Shown here piece after piece: positions 1 through 7,465 of a stretch of 19,185 nucleotides of DNA (position 1 is the stretch's first letter; each line of letters opens with the position of its first letter). Source of the DNA: an uncultured Atopobiaceae bacterium (GTDB lineage: Bacteria > Actinomycetota > Coriobacteriia > Coriobacteriales > Atopobiaceae); assembly GCA_905235165.1 (NCBI GenBank), contig CAJOKK010000006.1:1-19185 (forward strand). Reading direction: 5' to 3'. The notes under the pieces are model-generated. The model saw only the letters and a list, made by a program, of their open reading frames with translations, searched no databases and was not told the origin of the DNA. The position numbers and the translations under genes are program-made.

Positions 1-42
1 AAGGGTAAGCGTCGTCAGATCGGTGCAAGGAAGAAGGGCTAG
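1..42 (+). CDS. rpsM: 30S ribosomal protein S13, C-terminal end (partial)
   Basis: The first 42 bases read in frame as a short, very basic tail (KGKRRQIGARKKG) ending in TAG at 40-42. It lies 9 bases before rpsK. A Lys/Arg-rich tail just upstream of S11 is what S13 has in the bacterial alpha operon. The rest of the gene lies outside the window, so the call depends on gene order and this tail only. Confidence 0.75.
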   Translation, partial: KGKRRQIGARKKG

Positions 43-51
43 GAGTAAACC

Positions 52-450
52 ATGGCGAAGAAGCAGCAGAAGGTCACCCGCGTCCGTCGCGCTGACCGCA
101 AGAACATCGCTGTGGGCCAGGCCCACATCAAGAGCACGTTCAACAACACCATCATCTCGATCACCGACCCCCAGGGCAACGTCATCGCTTGGCAGTCCGG
201 TGGCACCGTCGGCTTCAAGGGCTCCCGCAAGTCCACTCCGTTCGCGGCTCAGGTCGCGGCTGAGACCTGCGCCAAGGCAGCCATGGAGCACGGCGTGCGT
301 AGGGTCGCCGTGTTCGTTAAGGGCCCGGGCTCTGGCCGCGAGACGGCCATCCGCTCCCTTCAGGCCGCTGGCCTCGAGGTCTCGGGCATCCAGGACAAGA
401 CCCCCATTCCGCACAACGGTTGCCGTCCGTGCAAGCGTCGTCGCGTGTAG
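52..450 (+). CDS. rpsK: 30S ribosomal protein S11
   Basis: A 132-residue protein of normal S11 length. S11 is a small-subunit platform protein that contacts 16S rRNA near the E site. The conserved family core is visible: the FNNTIISITDPQGNVIAWQS stretch near residues 30-50, the KGPGSGRETAIRSLQAAGLEV segment near 90-110 (in part), and the basic C-terminus with DKTPIPHNGC and KRRRV. The ATG at 52 is preceded by an AGGAG-type ribosome binding site at about 41-45. It is in the second position of an alpha operon with S13 before it and S4 after it, so co-transcription and autoregulation at the operon level are expected. Nothing about the gene is odd. Confidence 0.97.
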   Translation: MAKKQQKVTRVRRADRKNIAVGQAHIKSTFNNTIISITDPQGNVIAWQSGGTVGFKGSRKSTPFAAQVAAETCAKAAMEHGVRRVAVFVKGPGSGRETAIRSLQAAGLEVSGIQDKTPIPHNGCRPCKRRRV

Positions 451-468
451 GTAGGAAGGACAGTAGCA

Positions 469-1073
469 ATGGCAATTGATAGGACCTAGGACCCCTGTCC
501 TCAAGCGCTGCCGCCAGCTTGACATCGACCCGATCGTTATGGGCATCAACAAGAAGTCCAACCGTCAGCCCAAGCAGCGTCGTCGTCAGCAGAGCGAGTA
601 CGGTCAGCAGCTTCGCGAGAAGCAGAAGGCCAAGTTCATCTACGGCGTTCTCGAGAAGCAGTTCCGCAGCTATTACGACAAGGCCCTCAAGCTCGATGGC
701 ATTACTTACCGGTGACAACCTGATGTCCATCCTCGAGAGCCGCCTCGACAACGTGGTGTTCCGTCTGGGCTTTGCCCGCACCCGCAAGGAGGCCCGTCAG
801 ACGGTCCGTCACGGTCACATCACCGTGAACGGCAAGCGTCTCGACATTCCTTCGTACCGCGTCAAGACCGGTGACGTCATCGCCGTCTCCAGCAAGGCTA
901 AGGACCTGCTGCCCATCAAGGAGGCCCTCATCTCCTCCGAGAGCATGGCCGTCCCCGGCTGGCTCGAGGTTGACATCGAGAAGCTCCGCGGCACCGTCCT
1001 TCAGCTTCCCACCCGCGACCAGATTGATCTCGACATCGACGCTCAGCTCATCGTCGAGCTCTACTCGAAGTAA
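469..1073 (+). pseudogene. rpsD: 30S ribosomal protein S4, broken into three frames by two tandem duplications
   Basis: S4 is a primary 16S rRNA-binding assembly protein. The protein is fully recognisable but spread over three frames. The ATG at 469 follows AGGAAGGA (453-460) and reads MAIDRT, then hits TAG at 487. The continuation PVLKRCRQLDIDPIVMGINKK... is in a second frame up to TGA at 713. The S4 RNA-binding domain (GDNLMSILESRLDNVVFRLGF onward in part) is in a third frame up to 1073. Both shifts sit at perfect tandem repeats: TAGGACC twice (480-493) and TTAC twice (702-709). Removing one copy of each restores a continuous S4 of about 197 residues. As written the gene could not make intact S4. 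Since S4 is normally essential, sequencing or assembly error is the leading explanation. A restart at ATG 696 could make the C-terminal RNA-binding part alone. Confidence 0.85.
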
Positions 1074-1099
1074 TCGCTTCTGGGACGGTAGGAGGAACC

Positions 1100-2041
1100 A
1101 TGTCCGAATTCATCCGGCCTCAGGTGTCGGTAGAAGAGGTCAACGAGAACCTCGCGCGCGTGAGCGCCGAGCCGCTTGAGCGCGGCTATGGCGACACCCT
1201 GGGCAACTCGCTTCGTCGTGTGCTGCTTTCCTCTCTGGGAGGCGCCGCGGTCGAGGCTATCCAGATCGATGGTGTCCAGCACGAGTTCACGACGGTCCCC
1301 GGCGTCTTCGAGGATGTCACCGACATCGTCCTGAACGTCAAGGGTCTGGTGCTTCGTTCTATGGGCACTGGCGACGAGGCTACCGCCTCTATCAACATCG
1401 ACGGACCCTGCGTTGTTACCGGTGGGGACTTCAATGTCCCGGCGGAGTTCGAGCTCGTTAATCCTGATCACCACATCTGCACCCTTGGCGAGGGCGCTCA
1501 CCTCTCCATGCAGATGCGCATCGGTTGCGGCCGCGGCTATGTCTCCGGTAACGACAACGAGCGCGACAGCGATGCCATCGGCGTCATTCATGTCGACTCT
1601 CTGTACTCTCCGGTGCGCCGCTGCGCCAAGGTCGTTGAGCCTTGCCGCGTTGGCCAGCACACCAACTACGACCGTCTCGTCCTTGAGGTCGAGACGGATG
1701 GCTCCGTCACGCCGCGTGAGGCGGTCGTTGAGGCGGCTAACATTATCAACCAGCATATGAGCGCCTTCATGACGTTGGCTGAGGAGGAGGAGGTCGAGGA
1801 GGAGTCTTCGATCTTCGCCACCGGCGTCGAGGAGGACAACACCGAGCTTGACAAGCAGATTGAGGATCTGGACCTCTCCGTCCGTTCCTACAACTGCCTC
1901 AAGCGCGCCGGTATCCACTCCGTGCGCCAGCTCGTGGAGTTCTCTGAGAACGACCTGCTCAACATCCGCAACTTCGGCGTGAAGTCCATCGAGGAAGTCA
2001 AGGACAAGCTTGAGGCCATGGGTCTCGGGCTGAAGCCTTAG
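1100..2041 (+). CDS. rpoA: DNA-directed RNA polymerase alpha subunit
   Basis: A 313-residue alpha subunit of normal length. The N-terminal domain (about 1-230) drives dimerisation and assembly with beta and beta-prime; it shows PLERGYGDTLGNSLRRVLLSS at about 25-45 and the conserved PVRRCAKVVEPCRVGQ-type segment near 175-190. A Glu-rich linker (about 228-245) leads to the C-terminal domain (about 255-313), which binds UP elements and activators; its helix-hairpin-helix is visible in RSYNCLKRAGI and FGVKSIEEV. The ATG at 1100 has GTAGGAGG 5-12 bases upstream. It lies 26 bases after rpsD and 27 before rplQ, the usual alpha-operon order. Confidence 0.98.
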   Translation: MSEFIRPQVSVEEVNENLARVSAEPLERGYGDTLGNSLRRVLLSSLGGAAVEAIQIDGVQHEFTTVPGVFEDVTDIVLNVKGLVLRSMGTGDEATASINIDGPCVVTGGDFNVPAEFELVNPDHHICTLGEGAHLSMQMRIGCGRGYVSGNDNERDSDAIGVIHVDSLYSPVRRCAKVVEPCRVGQHTNYDRLVLEVETDGSVTPREAVVEAANIINQHMSAFMTLAEEEEVEEESSIFATGVEEDNTELDKQIEDLDLSVRSYNCLKRAGIHSVRQLVEFSENDLLNIRNFGVKSIEEVKDKLEAMGLGLKP

Positions 2042-2068
2042 GCTGCGCGTTTACCAAGGAGACAGACC

Positions 2069-2482
2069 ATGAGGCACAACAAGAAGAGGGGCATGAAGCT
2101 CGGTACCGACGCCTCTCACACCAAGGCAATGAAGAAGAGCCTGGTCAAGGCTCTGCTTGCCAACGACCGCATCAAGACTCTCGACGTGCGCGCCAAGGCC
2201 ATTCGTCCCGACGTGGACAAGGTCATCACCTGGGCCAAGCGCGGCGACCTCGCTGCCCGCCGTCTGGCCATCGCCAAGGTTGGCGACGCCCAGATCGTCG
2301 GCGAGATCTTCGACAAGGCTGCTCAGGGCATGTGGGCTGACCGCAACGGTGGTTACACCCGCATCATGAAGCTTGGCCCCCGCAAGGGCGACGCCGCCGA
2401 GGTCGTCATCATCGAGCTCGTCACCGAGCCCGTCAAGTCCAAGGCTGCCCCGGTTGCCGAGGTGACCAAGGTCGAGGAGTAA
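2069..2482 (+). CDS. rplQ: 50S ribosomal protein L17
   Basis: A 137-residue L17, a large-subunit protein near the exit-tunnel rim. The N-terminus MRHNKKRGMKLGTDASHTKA is the family signature, followed by the conserved KALLANDRIKTLDVRAKAIRP segment in part and a C-terminal GGYTRIMKLGPRKGDAAEV motif. The tail (EPVKSKAAPVAEVTKVEE) is a short low-complexity extension of the kind seen in actinobacterial L17. A ribosome binding site AAGGAG lies at about 2055-2060. It is the last gene before a strong terminator, so the alpha operon very probably ends here. Confidence 0.97.
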   Translation: MRHNKKRGMKLGTDASHTKAMKKSLVKALLANDRIKTLDVRAKAIRPDVDKVITWAKRGDLAARRLAIAKVGDAQIVGEIFDKAAQGMWADRNGGYTRIMKLGPRKGDAAEVVIIELVTEPVKSKAAPVAEVTKVEE

Positions 2483-2508
2483 GCTACTCCCGCACTCGTT
2501 TTCTTGAA

Positions 2509-2536
2509 GGGCCCTGGGCTTACCAGGGCCCTTTTT
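2509..2536 (+). terminator. Rho-independent terminator of the alpha operon
   Basis: A perfect 9-bp GC-rich stem (GGGCCCTGG at 2509-2517 with CCAGGGCCC at 2523-2531) closes a 5-base loop and is followed directly by TTTTT. It lies 26 bases after the rplQ stop, so it separates the ribosomal operon from truA. Confidence 0.93.
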
Positions 2537-2598
2537 GTTTGTGCGCTGCCCTAAGCCCCTTTCAGCGGCTCAGGTGGCGCAGACCTATCGGAGGTTTC

Positions 2599-3411
2599 GT
2601 GGCTAAGACCCTAGTCATACAGCTTGGCTATCGTGGGGCCGACTTCTCGGGCTATGCCGAGCAGCCTGGCCAGCGCACGGTAGCCGGAGAGCTGCGATCT
2701 GCGCTCGAGTGCGCGCTTCGACGTGAGGTCGAGCTGACCTGTGCTGGCCGCACCGATGCGGGCGTCCACGCGCTTGCCCAGTACGTGAGTCTTCCCGTCT
2801 CTGACGAGGAACTTCTCGAGCAGGGCAGGCGTCTGCGCCGCTCGCTGACGGCCCTCACGCCCGACGACATCTCCATCAAAGGCCTCTTTGAGGCTCCCGA
2901 GGGCTTCTCTGCTCGCTTTGACGCCCTCTCGCGCCGCTACCGCTATCGCATCAGCGGCCCCGAGGCTGGGCGTCCCGTCTTGGGTTGGGATCACGTCTGG
3001 TGGTTGCGTACGGGCCATGCGCTTGATGCCCCGCGCATGCACGAGGCGGCCCAATGTCTTGTGGGCGAGCATGACTTTGCCAGCTTCTGCAAGGCGTCGT
3101 CGGCCCAGCTCCTAGCTGCTGACGGTCGTTCCACCTGTCGCTATCTGAGCGAGGTCAGCGTCTCGCGCATCGTGGAGGCGGGGGAGGAGCTTGTGGTGAT
3201 TGACGTGCAGGGCAATGCCTTCTTGCACAACATGGTGCGCGCCATCACCGGAACGCTCGTTGAGGTTGGCCAAGGCCGTCGCGATCTCACGTGGGTTGCC
3301 CAGGCCCTCGCCAAGCGAGACCGCACGGCAGCGGGGCCAACTGCGCCAGCCTGCGGCCTTACCTTCGAGAAGGTCATCTATCCCGAGGGCTCTCTGACGC
3401 CCATCTCCTAG
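2599..3411 (+). CDS. truA: tRNA pseudouridine(38-40) synthase TruA
   Basis: Converts uridines 38-40 in the anticodon arm of many tRNAs to pseudouridine in the cytoplasm. From the GTG at 2599 the protein is 270 residues, normal for TruA. The catalytic aspartate is D53 in CAGRTDAGVHA, and the C-terminal half carries FASFCKA and the NAFLHNMVRAITGTLVEVG block typical of the second TruA domain. The GTG start is chosen because CGGAGG lies 4-9 bases upstream and the protein then begins MAKTLVIQLGY; the longer reading from 2539 adds 20 unconserved residues that would start right after the rplQ terminator. truA commonly follows rplQ, so its placement is conventional. Confidence 0.95.
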   Translation: MAKTLVIQLGYRGADFSGYAEQPGQRTVAGELRSALECALRREVELTCAGRTDAGVHALAQYVSLPVSDEELLEQGRRLRRSLTALTPDDISIKGLFEAPEGFSARFDALSRRYRYRISGPEAGRPVLGWDHVWWLRTGHALDAPRMHEAAQCLVGEHDFASFCKASSAQLLAADGRSTCRYLSEVSVSRIVEAGEELVVIDVQGNAFLHNMVRAITGTLVEVGQGRRDLTWVAQALAKRDRTAAGPTAPACGLTFEKVIYPEGSLTPIS

Positions 3412-3482
3412 GGCCTACGCCCCGTCCCCTCGTCCGCACGAAAGCGCGGACCCATCCCAGAATGTTGCCAAGGGAGGCATGC

Positions 3483-4451
3483 ATGGATCTTTTGCTCGAC
3501 GTGCTCAAAGACAGTCTCAAGGATACGGCGCAGCTCGTGCCCTTTCTCCTTCTGACCTACCTCGCGATGGAGGCCCTTGAGCACGGTACCTCTGATCGCG
3601 CCGAGCACGTAATCGCTCGCGCCGGAGCTGCGGGGCCGATTGTTGGTGCCCTTTTGGGAGGCCTTCCCCAGTGTGGCTTCTCCGCCATGGCGGCTACGCT
3701 CTATGCCGGCCGCGTTGTGACCATGGGTACGCTCATCGCCGTGCTGCTCTCCACCTCCGACGAGATGGTCCCCGTTTTTCTCGCCCACTGCGAGCCTATC
3801 TCGCGCCTGCTTACGCTGGTGGGCTTCAAGGTTCTTGTCGGCATGGTCATGGGCCTTGTGATCGATGCTGTTCTGCGTGCCCTACATCGCACGGGTGACG
3901 GCCAGCCGCACATCGAGGAGCTGTGCGAGCGCGCCCACTGCGATTGCGCCTCCCTCGACGAGCTTGACGAGAAGGACGGCCACGCTCACGACGGGCACGA
4001 CCACCATGCCCACGGGCATGCCCACGCCCACGCACGCGAGGGTCACGGTCGCTTGTGGCACATCATGCGCTGCGCCCTCGTGCACACCCTTGAGGTCACG
4101 GTCTCGATCTTTGTCATCAGCTTCGCCTTTGGCCTTCTCATCGAGCACGTTGGTTCCGATGCGATTGGTGCTTTTCTCGGCATTCACCCCGTGCGCGCGA
4201 CCTTCCTGGCGGGGCTGATCGGCCTTATCCCCAACTGCGGTGCCTCCGTTGCCCTTACGGAGCTGTACCTCTCGGGAACGCTCGCCTCCGGTCCGATGGT
4301 CGCTGGTCTGCTCGTCTCGGGTGGCGTGGGCCTGCTCGTTTTGTTCGGGACCAATGCTGACCTGCGCGAAAATGGTGTAATTACCGCCATCACCTACGCG
4401 ACCGGCGTACTTGTAGGCCTTATGGTCAACGCATTAGGTATCATCTTCTAG
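3483..4451 (+). CDS. Putative ten-helix metal exporter (ArsP_2-like permease) with His-rich loop
   Basis: A 322-residue membrane protein made of two similar hydrophobic halves. The first half has GLPQCGFSAMAATLY at about 60-74 and the second has LIPNCGASVALTELY at about 248-262, indicating an internal duplication. Between them is a hydrophilic loop (about 138-190) with an HxCDC patch and a His-rich run (HAHDGHDHHAHGHAHAHA, about 167-184). This layout matches the family annotated as putative heavy-metal (arsenic or manganese) exporters, PF11449. The His-rich loop suggests binding of a divalent metal such as zinc, manganese or nickel; the substrate is unknown. The ATG at 3483 follows AGGGAGG with good spacing. 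It sits between truA and an LCP-like gene in the same direction. Confidence 0.75.
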   Translation: MDLLLDVLKDSLKDTAQLVPFLLLTYLAMEALEHGTSDRAEHVIARAGAAGPIVGALLGGLPQCGFSAMAATLYAGRVVTMGTLIAVLLSTSDEMVPVFLAHCEPISRLLTLVGFKVLVGMVMGLVIDAVLRALHRTGDGQPHIEELCERAHCDCASLDELDEKDGHAHDGHDHHAHGHAHAHAREGHGRLWHIMRCALVHTLEVTVSIFVISFAFGLLIEHVGSDAIGAFLGIHPVRATFLAGLIGLIPNCGASVALTELYLSGTLASGPMVAGLLVSGGVGLLVLFGTNADLRENGVITAITYATGVLVGLMVNALGIIF

Positions 4452-4509
4452 GTAGCGAGATGTGCCGCTGACCCACATTGGTATCGGCGGCATGAAGCAA
4501 GGAGGTCCC

Positions 4510-5277
4510 ATGTTCAGGAAACGCGAGCGCTTCGAGCGCTGCGACGTCCCCAAGCCTGGTCCACTGCGCAACGTCTTCGCAGTGGTTGTGCTCATAGTCT
4601 GCCTCGTATCCTTCGGGATCCTGTGCAGTAAGAGCTGGTACAAGGCAAACCAGCTCAACGGCCTCAATAGTGAGGAACTTGACGATGCCCTGTACGAGCA
4701 GGTCGACCCCACGGAGCCTACGGGTGGGCGCGTTTGGTCTGACGACGACTTCTCCAACGTGCAGATCTTCCTTGTTGACGACATCAATGCCGAGCAGCCC
4801 GAGCTCAAGGCTGCGCAGATCTTCGTCTACGACTCCACGGCGGAGAAGGCCACCATCGTCGACCTCCCCATCAACATGAAGGTCTGGCTGAAGGACAGCA
4901 CGTCCACGCTGCCCATCCAGTTTGCCGAGGGCGGTGCGGAACAGGCCCTTCCCTTCGTTACCAGTGCCGACAACGTTCACGTGAGCCATGTCATCGTGGC
5001 GTCTGAGAGCTTCTGGGATCAGGTTTCGAGCTTCAAGGGCTCGGCCTTCTCGGCCATGTTCTCCGACCAGACCGATGACTTTGCCACCATGACGTCCGAC
5101 TTCGATCTTGCTGACCTGCTCGAGTTTTCCGAGCGCGTTCAGAAGATCGGTTACGAGAACATCGAGCACCTCAATCCGCCTACCTGGCCCGAGACCATGC
5201 CCGATGGCTCTGAGGTGTCTGTTGTTGACTGGCAGGAGCTTCCCACGCAGCTGGGCATCTTCGTCTATCCCGAATAA
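4510..5277 (+). CDS. Membrane-anchored LCP-like protein (degenerate LytR-CpsA-Psr domain)
   Basis: A 255-residue protein with a short basic N-terminus, one transmembrane segment (about 21-39) and an extracytoplasmic domain. The pattern NVQIFLVDD (about 83-91), then AAQIFVYDSTAEKATIVDLPINMKV (about 101-125, in part), resembles the LCP core, where the equivalent strands read NILLLGxD, RSDTxMLxSIN and xSIPRD. LCP enzymes attach teichoic acids or other glycopolymers to peptidoglycan. Here the RSDT and PRD arginine and aspartate positions are not conserved, so the protein may be non-catalytic. The ATG at 4510 follows AAGGAGG (4499-4505). It ends 26 bases before a strong terminator. The family call is by pattern only and could be wrong. 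Confidence 0.5.
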   Translation: MFRKRERFERCDVPKPGPLRNVFAVVVLIVCLVSFGILCSKSWYKANQLNGLNSEELDDALYEQVDPTEPTGGRVWSDDDFSNVQIFLVDDINAEQPELKAAQIFVYDSTAEKATIVDLPINMKVWLKDSTSTLPIQFAEGGAEQALPFVTSADNVHVSHVIVASESFWDQVSSFKGSAFSAMFSDQTDDFATMTSDFDLADLLEFSERVQKIGYENIEHLNPPTWPETMPDGSEVSVVDWQELPTQLGIFVYPE

Positions 5278-5303
5278 GGCCCTTGCCCATTCGCGTACGC
5301 AGC

Positions 5304-5340
5304 AAAACGCCCCTTTCGTCCAAGACGAGAGGGGCGTTTT
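5304..5340. terminator. Strong, potentially bidirectional terminator
   Basis: A 17-bp stem AAAACGCCCCTTTCGTC / GACGAGAGGGGCGTTTT with one T-G wobble and a 3-base loop. The A-run on the left and T-run on the right would allow termination in either direction. It ends the metal-exporter/LCP-like transcript. Confidence 0.9.
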
Positions 5341-5586
5341 CCTGTTTCCGAATGATTCAGTTACCCACATCGAGCAGTTTGCTCCGTTTCGGCTTTTATC
5401 CCTGTTGTTGCAAACTTTCTAAACGAAACGTGAATCTCAAGTGCTTCTATCGTGTTAAAAACGTAGTTTCGATGCCTAAATTTCTGTTACCGCTGGCGCA
5501 CGCGGAATGCAGGAGCATAATGCAAAAACAAACATCCATATAACTAAAGCCGTATTTCCCGAATTGGATACAAGGAGCAAATACAG
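5341..5586. other. AT-richer intergenic region before the glycosyltransferase
   Basis: About 246 bases noticeably richer in A and T than the flanking genes, running from the terminator to the GTG of the glycosyltransferase. It should contain that gene's promoter, but I cannot place a -35/-10 pair with confidence. Short open frames here have no recognisable content and I do not call them genes. Confidence 0.5.
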
Positions 5587-6657
5587 GTGAGCCAAAGGGA
5601 GCCACAAGTTTCAATTATTATGCCGGCGTACAACGTAGATCGTTACGTCCGCCGAGCCGTGCAGAGCTTGCAAATCCAGTCGTTTGACGATTTTGAGTTG
5701 CTGGTAGTTGATGATGGCTCGAGCGACCGAACGGGCCGCATCCTTGATTCTCTGGCTGAGCGCGATATTCGCATTAAGGTCTTCCACACCGCCAACGCTG
5801 GTGCCCCGGCGGCGCGCAACTTGGCCCTCGATCGCGCCAAGGGCAAGTACGTCATGTTCATGGACGCGGACGACTGGGTAGAGTCCGACGCCCTGCGCGA
5901 CATGGTTGACCTTGCGGAGAAGGACCAGCTTGAGCTCGTTATCGCCGCCTTCTATATCGATACCTACTACGGAGATGCGGGCGAGCACTATAGCGAGGTA
6001 AAGGGCTGCCCGAGTGCTCTGTACGAGAGCAAGCAGGAGTTTCGCTCGGTGGCCTGGCAGCTCTTCGATCAGAATCTCTTCTACTCGCCGTGGAACAAGC
6101 TCTTCTTGCTCTCGCGAATCAAGGAGCTTAACCTGCGCTTCCGTCCCACCTTCATGGATGACTTCCCCTTCGTGCTCGACTACATCCGCGACGTCGTGCA
6201 CGTTGGCGTGACCGAGCGCCCCTACTACCACTTCATCCGTCAGCGCGAAGAGTCCGAGACCGCCCGTTGGCGTCCCAATCTCTACGAGAAGCGCGAGGAG
6301 GAGCATGGTTGGATGCTCGATCTCTATGACCACTGGGGGCTTTCCGGTGATCCTGCCAGCATGGAGATGATTCAGCGTCGTTACATCGAGCGTTTGGTGG
6401 GCTGCATAGAGAACGTCTGCAACCCCAAGTGCACGCTTCCCGCCAAGGAGAAGAAGCAACTCATTGGCAAGATGATAACAACAGAAAACGCGCGTGTTGC
6501 AGCCTCGATGGCGCGCCCGCGAACTATGATGCTGCGTGCTATGGTATCTCCCATCAAAGCGGGCAACGTTGGTTTGTCGTATAACGAGGGCAAGTTCATC
6601 TCCTTCGTGAAGCGACATAACACCAGGCTCTTCGCCATGTTGAAGGCGAATCGCTAA
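5587..6657 (+). CDS. Family 2 glycosyltransferase
   Basis: A 356-residue GT-A fold enzyme, cytoplasmic or membrane-associated, that transfers a sugar from a nucleotide donor, probably to a cell-envelope polysaccharide. The N-terminus shows the classic GT2 pattern: VSIIMPAYNVDRYVRRAVQSL in part, ELLVVDDGSSDRTG near 36-50, NAGAPAARNLAL near 74-85, and a DxD-type motif FMDADDW near 95-101 that binds the metal-nucleotide. The C-terminal half (about 200-356) is poorly conserved and likely sets acceptor specificity. No transmembrane helix is evident. The start is a GTG with AAGGAG at 5571-5576. The gene stands alone between two terminators, so no polysaccharide cluster indicates its substrate. Confidence 0.88.
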   Translation: MSQREPQVSIIMPAYNVDRYVRRAVQSLQIQSFDDFELLVVDDGSSDRTGRILDSLAERDIRIKVFHTANAGAPAARNLALDRAKGKYVMFMDADDWVESDALRDMVDLAEKDQLELVIAAFYIDTYYGDAGEHYSEVKGCPSALYESKQEFRSVAWQLFDQNLFYSPWNKLFLLSRIKELNLRFRPTFMDDFPFVLDYIRDVVHVGVTERPYYHFIRQREESETARWRPNLYEKREEEHGWMLDLYDHWGLSGDPASMEMIQRRYIERLVGCIENVCNPKCTLPAKEKKQLIGKMITTENARVAASMARPRTMMLRAMVSPIKAGNVGLSYNEGKFISFVKRHNTRLFAMLKANR

Positions 6658-6681
6658 TTCACCACGCACCTAACGATGCTT

Positions 6682-6718
6682 GCCCCTTCTGGCGATTGCT
6701 CGCCGAAGGGGCTTTTTT
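6682..6718 (+). terminator. Rho-independent terminator after the glycosyltransferase
   Basis: GCCCCTTC-T-GGCGA (6682-6695) pairs with TCGCC-GAAGGGGC (6700-6712), one unpaired T in the stem and a 4-base loop, followed by TTTTTT. It lies 24 bases after the glycosyltransferase stop and immediately before pth. Confidence 0.92.
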
Positions 6719-6745
6719 CAAAAAGAAACCGAGAGAAGGGAAGGC

Positions 6746-7333
6746 ATGCCAAAGCAGACACAGCCCCGTCCCGTCCGCCTTGTGTGCGGACTCGGAAACC
6801 CTGGCAGCGAGTATGCCCAGACCCGCCACAGCGCCGGCTTCGCCACGGTTGACGTGCTTGCCGAGCGTTGGGGCGTGCGCTACTGGAAGGAGCAGCAGGG
6901 CAATCTCGTGGCCACCTACAAGCTGCGGCTTCCCGATGGCAACACGCGCGAGATCTTGCTCGCGAAGCCTCAGAGCTACATGAACACCTCGGGCGGTCCG
7001 CTTTCCAAGCTCATGCGAGCCGAGCAGATCCAGCCGTCCGAGATCCTTGTCGTCCACGATGAGGTTGACCTGCCGGCGGGGGAGGTGCGCGCGAAGTGGG
7101 CCGGTGGTCTCAACGCCCACAACGGCTTGCGTTCCGTTGCCGCCAAGCTGGGAACGCAGGACTTTGCGCGTGTTCGCTTTGGCATCGGCCGCCCGCCAGG
7201 AAAGATGTCGGTGGCCGACTGGGCGCTGCGCCAGCTCAAGGGTTCCTTTGCCGACGAGTTCGCTGTGCAGGCGAATCTGGCCGCTGACATGGTAGAGGAC
7301 GTGCTCGTGCGAGGGATAGCGGCCTGCTCATAG
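6746..7333 (+). CDS. pth: Peptidyl-tRNA hydrolase
   Basis: Cleaves peptidyl-tRNA released from stalled ribosomes, recycling tRNA; cytoplasmic and usually essential. The 195-residue length is typical. Visible motifs are VCGLGNPGSEYAQTRHSAGF (about 13-32) with the general-base His at 28, KPQSYMNTSGG near 75-85, and VVHDEVDLPAGEVRAKWAGG in part, followed by NAHNGLRSV. The equivalents of E. coli Asn10, His20, Asn68 and Asp93 all appear to be present. ATG 6746 is chosen because GAAGGGAAGG lies just upstream; an in-frame start at 6680 would run through the preceding terminator hairpin. No partner gene of ribosome recycling is adjacent. Confidence 0.95.
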   Translation: MPKQTQPRPVRLVCGLGNPGSEYAQTRHSAGFATVDVLAERWGVRYWKEQQGNLVATYKLRLPDGNTREILLAKPQSYMNTSGGPLSKLMRAEQIQPSEILVVHDEVDLPAGEVRAKWAGGLNAHNGLRSVAAKLGTQDFARVRFGIGRPPGKMSVADWALRQLKGSFADEFAVQANLAADMVEDVLVRGIAACS

Positions 7334-7465
7334 TAAAATCAGCAAACTAGGCACCAAGTGCGTCCCATGCGGTGCGAAGCGATCTACCAAGAAAACGATT
7401 GGCGGCGGGCGGGTGCGTCTCGCCTGACGCCATGCTGGGGTGTGTACGGGAGGAGAGAGACACAC

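Noticed and set aside
476..487. TTG at 476 as the true start of rpsD
   Set aside because: It lies about 15 bases from the ribosome binding site, while ATG 469 has normal spacing and gives the conserved MAIDRT start.
469..723. Programmed ribosomal frameshifting in rpsD
   Set aside because: No slippery heptamer or downstream stimulatory structure is evident at either site, and a 7-base or 4-base tandem duplication is better explained by slippage or assembly error.
6680..6745. Longer N-terminus for pth from 6680
   Set aside because: It would run through the terminator hairpin at 6682-6718, and ATG 6746 has a good ribosome binding site and a normal protein length.
7358..7465. Longer N-terminus for nfnA from 7358
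   Set aside because: The extra 36 residues are unlike the family, and ATG 7466 directly follows GGGAGGAGAG.
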